Assembly (NCBI GenBank): GCA_902984215.1
Contig: CADWAF010005286.1
Location: 1 to 33,468 of the forward strand
Direction: 5' to 3'
Length of the DNA stretch: 33,468 bases
From: Willaertia magna
Lineage: Eukaryota > Heterolobosea > Eutetramitea > Acrasida > Naegleriidae
Position 1 is the stretch's first letter. The number at the start of each line of letters is the position of its first letter. A model generated the notes under the pieces. It did no database searches. It was not told the origin of the DNA and worked only from the letters and a program-made list of their open reading frames with translations. Of this stretch, positions 27,557 to 33,468 are shown one piece after another. Both the position numbers and the translations under genes were made by a program.

Positions 27557-28342
27557 ATGTCTGGAAATCAACAACTAGAAGAAAGAATTGCTGTTCTTAA
27601 TGAACGATTTGATAAGATGCAAGAACAATTAAATAAAATTAAACAAAAAGTATTAACAAATGATGAAAATAAAGAGCCAAATAATGATGAAAGTAATAAA
27701 ACAATAATCACTCATGTCAGTAATTTCCAAACTTCCGAACCAAATGATACACCTTTAATTAAAACAATGAAAGAACAAGTAAATAAATTAGGATTTAAAT
27801 TTGCAACATTTAGTCAAGTACCAAGTGATTATTATCAAAGAACATTAGAAGAACGTAGAGAAATATTAAAAACCAAATCAATCCATCAATTATGTAAAAG
27901 TTTAATCTTAGAAAACTCAAAATGTCCAAACCAAGATAATTCTAACCCTAAAAACCCTAAAAACTATTTAGTTATTATCCAATATACAGCTAAATTTAAT
28001 AGTAAGAAATTAATTAAAGTTGTCAGAGATTTAAATGGTGGTAAATTAGGTAAAAAACAATTTGTTTATAGTTTAGCTGATAACCAAAAGGCATTTGATT
28101 TAACTGGATTTGAATTTAATGGTGTTAGCCCAATTCCTTTACCAACTCATGAACATTATAAAATTCCAATTTTTATTGATAAAAAGATTATGGATTTAGA
28201 ATGTGGACAATTTTGGATAGGTGGTGGAGCTGAAGACTGGAAGATTCTATTTAATTGTGATGAATTTGCAAAGATTATGAATCCTTGTTTTGTTTGTGAT
28301 ATTACTTATGATGGAGACGAAGAAGAAACAGATAATGAATAA
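27557..28342 (+). CDS. YbaK/ProX-type aminoacyl-tRNA deacylase with N-terminal coiled coil
   Basis: Single-exon 261-aa protein from ATG 27557. Residues 5-35 form a charged heptad pattern (L-E-E-R-I-A-V-L-N-E-R-F), probably a coiled coil, followed by an Asn/Asp-rich linker. The YbaK domain occupies about 65-255. K114 in H-Q-L-C-K-S-L-I-L aligns with the conserved lysine of YbaK/ProX that binds the tRNA 3' end. V-S-P-I-P-L-P then I-P-I-F-I-D, and W-I-G-G-G-A-E-D-W match the 'G-x-x-S-P-x-x' and 'GGG' elements of the fold. The family hydrolyses mischarged Cys-, Ala- or Ser-tRNA as a free-standing editing factor; the exact specificity cannot be told. The tail is acidic. AATAAA overlaps the stop, 31 nt before the convergent gene's stop. 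Confidence 0.87.
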   Translation: MSGNQQLEERIAVLNERFDKMQEQLNKIKQKVLTNDENKEPNNDESNKTIITHVSNFQTSEPNDTPLIKTMKEQVNKLGFKFATFSQVPSDYYQRTLEERREILKTKSIHQLCKSLILENSKCPNQDNSNPKNPKNYLVIIQYTAKFNSKKLIKVVRDLNGGKLGKKQFVYSLADNQKAFDLTGFEFNGVSPIPLPTHEHYKIPIFIDKKIMDLECGQFWIGGGAEDWKILFNCDEFAKIMNPCFVCDITYDGDEEETDNE

Positions 28343-28343
28343 A
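28338..28343 (+). promoter_or_regulatory. Candidate poly(A) signal overlapping the YbaK-type gene stop
   Basis: AATAAA includes the TAA stop at 28340-28342. Function is inferred from the motif. Confidence 0.4.
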
Positions 28344-28373
28344 GCAAATTATTATTATTTAAAATTAAAATTA

Positions 28374-28979
28374 TTATTTACAAATACAAATGAGACATCC
28401 ACTTTCTGCTTGTTGATAGCCATTTGGACAATTTAATTCGCATGGTAGTAAAGAAGGACAGAATAGATATTGTAATTTTTGTGGTTTGTCGTTGCATTTG
28501 CAAATTGGACAACCGGAATTTGGATCTGTTTGAAAACCATTTTCACAATACATTTCACACATTACGGCTGGACATTTAGCATAACCTTTTGGAGAAGTTG
28601 GTTGTGGCTGTGGTTGTTGTGGTTGTGCTTGTGGTGGGTTTTGTGGAGTTTGTTGAGAAATACATTTACAAACTGGACAACCATACATATTATATTCATA
28701 TTTATAGCCGTATGGACAGTTTTCCGTACAAACCATAGATTGGCCACAAGCATATGGAGGTAAAGGTGTATTTATCGGTAAAGGAGGATATTGTTGGCTT
28801 TGTGACGGATTATTGTAATATGGATGGTTATAATAAGGTTGGTAATTGGGAGGATTAAATTGAGAATAAGAGTAAGGAATTTGTTGTTGATTTGTAGAAA
28901 TTATCAGCAATGAAAGTGAAAAAAGAGTAGCTAATGCGATGGCTATTGTTGAGGATATAAATTGTGACTTGAAAGGCAT
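28374..28979 (-). CDS. Secreted protein with three antistasin-like cysteine repeats
   Basis: Single-exon 201-aa protein from ATG 28979. A hydrophobic segment at about 9-28 after a basic start looks like a signal peptide (or signal anchor). Residues 30-76 are Pro/Tyr/Gln/Asn-rich. Three cysteine modules follow at about 78-106, 136-162 and 174-200, each C-x(4-5)-C-x(2-3)-C-x-x-G-(7-10)-C-x-x-C-x-C, the spacing of antistasin-like domains. A Pro/Gln-rich linker (107-133) separates the first two. In animals antistasin-like modules inhibit serine proteases, with a reactive Arg or Lys in the second half; here the loop residues vary and inhibition is unproven. Secretion is inferred from the N-terminus and the even number of paired cysteines. 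The C-terminus ends right at the last repeat, as a complete unit. Confidence 0.85.
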   Translation of the reverse strand: MPFKSQFISSTIAIALATLFSLSLLIISTNQQQIPYSYSQFNPPNYQPYYNHPYYNNPSQSQQYPPLPINTPLPPYACGQSMVCTENCPYGYKYEYNMYGCPVCKCISQQTPQNPPQAQPQQPQPQPTSPKGYAKCPAVMCEMYCENGFQTDPNSGCPICKCNDKPQKLQYLFCPSLLPCELNCPNGYQQAESGCLICICK

Positions 28980-29117
28980 TGTTTTTTTAAAGTTAACTAT
29001 TTTTATTTATGAAATTTTGTTTTCAGTATCACGCCCAGCTACAACAACCCAAACTAAGTAACAAGGCAATTTATGTCTTTCAACAAATGACAATATCAAG
29101 TTGATTGGTTTCTCTAT

Positions 29118-29235
29118 ATCTACGGCCATACCACTGTGAAAGCACCTCATCCCGTCCGATTTGAGAAGTTAAGCACAGTAGGGCTACATTAGTACTGAGA
29201 TGGGAGACTTCTCGGGAACCTGTAGTGCTGTAGAT
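29118..29235 (+). rRNA. 5S ribosomal RNA
   Basis: About 118-119 nt. The ends pair (ATCTACGG with CTGTAGAT, one G-U), giving the closing helix I. The family core is present: T-A-C-G-G-C-C-A-T-A-C-C-A, C-C-C-G-T-C-C-G-A-T, the internal A box AAGTTAAGC at 29166-29174, and the C box TACTGAGATGGGAGAC near 29193-29208, which TFIIIA reads. It ends in a TTTTT stop. Only one copy is seen, not a tandem array. Confidence 0.96.
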
Positions 29236-29239
29236 TTTT
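29235..29239 (+). terminator. Pol III terminator of the 5S gene
   Basis: A run of five T directly follows helix I, the usual RNA polymerase III stop. Confidence 0.8.
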
Positions 29240-29598
29240 GTTTAAATTTTGTTAATTATTAACTTTTTTTAATTTTATTTTTTATTAATTTTAATAAAAA
29301 AAACAATACTAAAAAAATAAAAAATTTTAATAATAATAAAAAAAAATTGAATAATTTTTTAGTAGTTAATTTAAAATAATTAATAATTAAAATAATGTAT
29401 TTTAAACAATTCTTTTTATTGATTGTATTTTTTAATGATTATGCTAATTTGTGTAGAAATAAAATTAATTACATATTACACTCACCGGTGTGGGAAATAA
29501 TTTTAATTTCCATTTTTAATTTTCTTGGTTATCTTAACCTATTGCATATTTTTATAAATATTATTTAATTTCAATTAATTTTTCAAGTTAAAAATCAT
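29240..29598. other. Extremely AT-rich spacer between 5S rRNA and tRNA-Arg
   Basis: Bases 29240-29400 are almost pure A/T homopolymer runs with many TTAATTATTAA-like palindromes. One GC-rich palindrome, CACCGGTG (29483-29490), stands out. No gene is seen. Confidence 0.6.
29590..29594 (-). terminator. Pol III terminator of tRNA-Arg
   Basis: Five T on the minus strand, 4 nt after the tRNA discriminator base. Confidence 0.75.
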
Positions 29599-29671
29599 TA
29601 CACTCTGAGGGGCTCGAACCCCCGACCCCCGGCTTCGTAGGCCGATGTTCTTCCAACTGAACTAAGAGTGC
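29599..29671 (-). tRNA. tRNA-Arg (anticodon ACG)
   Basis: This 73-nt cloverleaf has no intron. The acceptor stem is 7 bp (GCACTCT/AGAGTGT, first pair G-U), the D stem GTTC/GAAC, the anticodon stem TCGGC/GCCGG with loop CTACGAA, so the anticodon is ACG, and the T stem GGGGG/CCCTC with loop TTCGAGC. The discriminator is A; CCA is not encoded. A34 is expected to become inosine, reading CGU, CGC and CGA. An alternative register starting one base later would leave a mismatched acceptor, so I chose this one. Confidence 0.95.
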
Positions 29672-29736
29672 TCTGTCATAATTATGAGCATAGAGTTTCA
29701 TATTATTATTTTGCTAAGGACAGAATTTTATTGGGT

Positions 29737-31164
29737 TTATGCAAATTTATCCAAGTGAACTGATTCGATATTGGGGAAAAGGTTTGCGATTGGTTTTTCA
29801 AGAGAAGAATCACACTTCTCACCATACATACATAAGTGCTTCAATGAATTACTATAAACTGGAGTACGTTCATCATTATGTTCAGGTAAAACATTTGATA
29901 AATTCCAATTCTTACTTTCAACAATCAAAGTCCATAAATTCTTTGCTCTGTGTAATTCCTTAAAGAATTTACCTTCCAAAGTACAATTACGAATATCTAA
30001 ACATTCAATTTGCTTACAATAATTTAAACATTGAACTAAATCATCATCTTTAAAACCCAAATCAATTGGATAATTACGTTCACCTCTGACAGTACAAGAA
30101 TAAATAAATAAATTAACTAATTGATTACACTTCTCAAATATACGTCTCCATAAATCCATTGTCGGAACAACATCAGTATTAACAGTACAATAAAGAATCT
30201 CTAAATGTTGTAAAGATTTTGGATGAAAATGTTGAGTAAAGAAATCATCTAAAACTGTAACATCTAAACCACATTGATCAAATACAATAGATTTTAACTT
30301 TTCACATTTACTAAATGATTTAGCTAAGAAATCACCAAAACATTTAACACCACCTAAATATAAATGTTCTAATGCAGTAAAACCTTCAGTTTCTTTTAAT
30401 AATTTAGATGGAATAGTTAATAAATTATTTTCACCATCCTTTTCTTCTAAATAAAGACTTTTTAATGTCTTTCCACATGAAGTAATTAATTTATCAAATT
30501 TATCAGTTGGGAATCCACCTTGAATAGTAAGTTCTTCTAAAGTACTTGAATTATTTTCAATTACTGGTACAATACCTTTAATACCTTCTTTTAAAGAGTT
30601 AATTGTATCAACTTTTAATGTTTTAATTCCTTTACAATGAGTTGAAATTAAATTTAAAGTTAATTCAGTTGCATTAAAAGAATCTGAAAAATATAAATAA
30701 ACTTCTCTAAATCTATCTCCAAATTTAGGAACTAATAAATGAATAAGATTAGCTAATTCTTGTTTAGAAATTTGTCTTTCCTTTAATTGTGTATTTTTAG
30801 TTTTAATTTTATAATTATCATCATCTTGATAACCATCAGTAATTCCAAAGAATTCAACTTGTTTCCAATAAGAAATACTTTCATTAATAATTTGATTAAA
30901 TTTTTTACAAGATGGATAAACATATAACATTAATGGAATAACATGAAGATAAGAAAAGATATTTTCTATCATTTCAATTGGTAATTGAAAGATTTCACCA
31001 TTTCCAGGTTGTTCTAATTTATCAATAATCATTGTTACATTATTAGTGCCGGTTTCAACTTGTTCTTGTGTACTAGTACCTTCGTTTGTAGTAGTAGTAG
31101 TGGCAGTAGTAGTACTGTTATCAGTAATATTAGTGGAATCGGTAATTTGATCGGTTGTTGACAT
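29737..31164 (-). CDS. F-box / leucine-rich repeat protein
   Basis: Single-exon 475-aa protein from ATG 31164. Residues 1-45 are Thr/Asn-rich and low-complexity. The F-box covers about 58-105 (I-F-Q-L-P-I-E-M-I-E-N-I-F-S-Y-L, then C-K-K-F-N and Y-W-K-Q). The rest is a series of irregular leucine-rich repeats with cysteine-containing consensus units, for example S-T-L-E-E-L-T-I-Q-G, K-S-L-Y-L-E, L-E-H-L-Y-L-G-G, L-E-I-L-Y-C, I-E-C-L-D-I-R-N-C and S-L-K-H-L-C-M. Such proteins usually serve as substrate adaptors in SCF ubiquitin ligases, with the F-box binding Skp1 and the LRRs the target. Amoeboid protists carry large families of them, so no ortholog can be named. AATAAA follows the stop by a few bases on its strand. 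The tRNA-Arg gene lies 65 nt downstream on the same strand. Confidence 0.88.
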   Translation of the reverse strand: MSTTDQITDSTNITDNSTTTATTTTTNEGTSTQEQVETGTNNVTMIIDKLEQPGNGEIFQLPIEMIENIFSYLHVIPLMLYVYPSCKKFNQIINESISYWKQVEFFGITDGYQDDDNYKIKTKNTQLKERQISKQELANLIHLLVPKFGDRFREVYLYFSDSFNATELTLNLISTHCKGIKTLKVDTINSLKEGIKGIVPVIENNSSTLEELTIQGGFPTDKFDKLITSCGKTLKSLYLEEKDGENNLLTIPSKLLKETEGFTALEHLYLGGVKCFGDFLAKSFSKCEKLKSIVFDQCGLDVTVLDDFFTQHFHPKSLQHLEILYCTVNTDVVPTMDLWRRIFEKCNQLVNLFIYSCTVRGERNYPIDLGFKDDDLVQCLNYCKQIECLDIRNCTLEGKFFKELHRAKNLWTLIVESKNWNLSNVLPEHNDERTPVYSNSLKHLCMYGEKCDSSLEKPIANLFPNIESVHLDKFA

Positions 31165-31571
31165 TTTCAGTAGTGGTGGTAAATAATAATTATTTGTGAA
31201 CGACCAATGGAAAATAATGACCGAGAGGAGGGATGATCAAATTTTTTTATTTTTTTTGAAAAAATCAAAAAGTTATTTAGAATAGTGGAAGTTTTTGGTT
31301 TCGTTAATTGAATTGAGATTTATGTGTTATTGTTGATGGGTGGTAATATGTGGATGCCAATGTTGTTGGTGCAATTGGGGAATATTTCACATGAATCTTA
31401 TTTTCTAGAAAAATCTAAAGGAAAGGAAAAAGTTTGGGCTAATGTTTACAAATTGGCTGTTTAAAGGGCCGCCTGTGTTTCTCCGAATTTTTTATTTTTT
31501 GTCAGCTTCTTGCGAGCAGTTTAAGAGTTTAAAGCGAATTTTGGTCATGAAACAAAGAAAAAAGAAAAGCA
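31165..31571. other. Divergent promoter region between F-box gene and TauE gene, with upstream ATGs
   Basis: This 407-nt stretch has no confident gene. A 42-codon frame (31336-31464) and a 68-codon frame (31442-31648) precede or overlap the TauE start in other frames. They could be uORFs if transcription begins far enough upstream. Confidence 0.4.
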
Positions 31572-33373
31572 ATGAAGCTCTACTGTATTTTACTGTTAAT
31601 TATTCTATTTGTAATTTATTTTATTGGTGCAGTGTCGCCCTTAAATAATATTTTGGACAGAGATTTATCGTTTCAAGTTGACACTAAAGAAACAATAATT
31701 GTAGGCTTAAATACGAATTACGGAAGGCTATGTAACTCTACATTAGATTGTGGTTCAGGTTTGCTATGTACTAATAGAACCTGTACTGGTTGTAGTAATG
31801 ATAATCAGTGTGACGGTAATCCGTTTGTAACATGTCAAACGGCAAGTATTGCTGTAAACGTAACTGAGGGATTGAATTTTAATTCAACCTTTTTAAATAT
31901 TGGCATATGTAAAAACAAACAATTAATTCCAATCAGCTTATGGGACATTTTTTCAACGGTGGTTGCATCAGTTGGAGGTACGCTTGCCTCAGCATCTGGC
32001 TTAGGGGGAGGGCCGTTATATGTACCTATATTGTTGTTATTAGGACGATATCCAGCAACAGTTGCCACAGCTTTATCTTCTTCTATGATTTTTGGCAGTA
32101 GCTCAGCTATATACTTAATACTTAGTTTTCAAAAACATCCAGAGGCAAACCGTCCAATTATTAACTATGATGCAGTAGCCGTGACCGAACCTATAATTCT
32201 TGCTGGAGCAGCTGTTGGTGTATTCTTAAATATTTTGTTTCCAGGATGGCTTGTAAACCTTTGTCTACTCCTCTCCTTGTTAGCTATAGGTGCAAGGTCA
32301 TTCTACAAAGGAGCAATCCAATTTAAAAAAGAAAGGAAGCTAATTAAAAGTAAAGTTGGAAAGGAAGATGTAGAAATGAAAGAGAACACTACTGCCAGTC
32401 ATCACGACGATAAATCTGATGTCCATGAAATATCCACAGAAACCTCAGAACACGAAAGTACTGCAGAGAAATCCTTAAAGGAATTATCATCAATGCCTCA
32501 TGAATTACATTCCGAAGAACATTTAGAGGAAACAAAAGTAGGTATTAGTAACAGTACTGAAAGCATTGAAAAAGTGGTAGAAAGCGATAAAGGGAAATTG
32601 CTCAAATGGATTTTAAAACTTGAAAGTCTTCGTCTCCCTCCTCACACATTCCTAGTATTAGCAATAGCTTGGGTAGTTGTCTTCTTAAGTTCTTTATTTA
32701 AGGGTGGAAGAACCTTTCGTTCGCCTGTTGGCATTGATAAATGTACTCCACTATGTAAGTTTCATTAATTAACTTGTTATTCACTAATAATCATTGAATT
32801 GCAGATTGGGTTGATGTTGTGACACCATTACCAATTTTAATTATAATTTCCCTCATTGTTGCCTTGTATTTAAGATTCCTGCACTTCAAAAAGAACCAAG
32901 TTAATTATAAATTTTTAGAAGGAGATGTGCAATGGACAACTAAGAATTCATTGATTATTCCATCTACCTTCTTTTTAGCTGGATTTATTGCTGGGTTCCT
33001 AGGCATTGGAGGGGGAATGGTTGCTGGTCCATTGTTTATTGAAATGGGAATGTTAATACCCGTTTCCACTGCAACATCCTCTTTTATTGTCTTTTTTACT
33101 GCTTCATCTACAACTGCACAATATTTAATTATGGGAACAGTATCTTGGGATTATTTCTTGTGGTTTTATGGGTTTGGATTGGTTAGTGGCATAATTGGTC
33201 AATTGATGGTAACGTTTTTAATGAAAAAGTTTAATAGACCAAGTGTCATTGTATTTATAATAGGTGTTTGTATAGTTATAGCTGCTCTTTTAACGTTAGC
33301 CGTTGGTATTGTAAACTTTGTGTCAGACTTCAAGGCTGGAAAAAACTTGGGTTTCAATAATGTTTGTGGATAA
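31572..33373 (+). CDS. TauE/SafE family membrane transporter with cysteine-rich ectodomain, two exons
   Basis: Exons are 31572-32754 and 32805-33373, giving 583 aa. The 50-nt intron (GTAAGT...GCAG, with CTAAT near the acceptor) is phase 1, and joining gives C-T-P-L-Y-W-V-D-V-V. A signal peptide (about 1-22) precedes a luminal or extracellular region with eight cysteines (54, 60, 66, 71, 74, 80, 88, 113) and N-glycosylation sites such as N-S-T and N-R-T. The first transporter half begins near 124 and has A-S-G-L-G-G-G-P-L (141-149). A charged, Glu/Ser/His-rich cytosolic loop (about 255-350) precedes the second half, with L460-G-I-G-G-G-M-V-A-G-P-L. The inverted pair of glycine signatures is typical of TauE/SafE proteins, which in bacteria export sulfite or organosulfonates. 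The substrate here is unknown. Confidence 0.92.
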
Positions 33374-33468
33374 AAAAAGCTAAAGTAAAAACTGTTAAAA
33401 AGATAAAAAGGAGAGCTTCTAATGCTTGGTGATTACCACGTTGCTCAATTGTTTAACACTTTAGCCAC

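Noticed and set aside
28479..28763. 94-codon plus-strand ORF rich in Trp and Leu
   Set aside because: It is the reverse complement of the Pro/Gln/Cys-rich antistasin-like gene, which has a signal peptide and regular cysteine repeats.
29737..29963. Plus-strand ORF at the 3' end of the F-box gene
   Set aside because: It is antisense to well-supported leucine-rich-repeat coding sequence.

Overview
The window looks like a gene-dense, AT-rich nuclear segment from a free-living protist. The grounds are GT-AG introns (eight resolved: six of 40-55 nt, plus one of 144 and one of 207), several with a CTAAC/CTAAT-like branch site; cytosolic ribosomal protein genes (uS2/RPSA, eL39, eL30); a pol III 5S rRNA gene and a tRNA-Arg gene; a G-protein alpha subunit; a SAGA-type deubiquitinase; a spliceosomal cyclophilin; and a mitochondrial SUV3 helicase with a presequence-like N-terminus. 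The genetic code is standard, and Asn/Gln/Thr runs are frequent. A heterolobosean such as Naegleria fits best; an AT-rich amoebozoan cannot be excluded from the sequence alone.

Layout. 1-4128: 3' truncated SET-domain methyltransferase (-), nicotinamide-riboside-kinase-like protein (+), methionine aminopeptidase 2 (-). 4129-10355: the largest gap, an unrecognised coiled-coil protein (+), a doubtful small ORF, a divergent G-alpha (+), an unrecognised two-exon protein (-), an unrecognised membrane-type protein (+). 10544-19238: RPSA (-) with a structured 207-nt intron, cytosolic alpha-mannosidase (+), a three-exon pecanex (-). 19701-28979: eL39 (+), adenylosuccinate lyase (+), SUV3 (-), USP22/Ubp8-like (+), eL30 with two introns (+), PPIH-like cyclophilin (+), YbaK-type deacylase (+), secreted antistasin-like protein (-). 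29118-33373: 5S rRNA (+), tRNA-Arg(ACG) (-), F-box/LRR protein (-), two-exon TauE/SafE transporter (+). The last 95 bases (33374-33468) hold nothing I can call.

The genes form no operon or obvious pathway cluster. Many serve gene expression: ribosome, 5S, tRNA, tRNA proofreading, N-terminal Met removal, spliceosome, SAGA deubiquitination and mitochondrial RNA decay. Strands alternate, giving short divergent promoters (for example 156 and 151 nt) and very tight convergent ends (9-41 nt in five of six pairs), so 3' UTRs must overlap.

I see no mobile element, CRISPR array, viral gene or clear novel multi-gene system. The best leads for follow-up are the hairpin-bearing RPSA intron, a 40-nt intron whose 5' splice site is complementary to its branch region, a G-alpha lacking the catalytic arginine, and a kinase whose P-loop is split by an intron with two in-frame acceptors.
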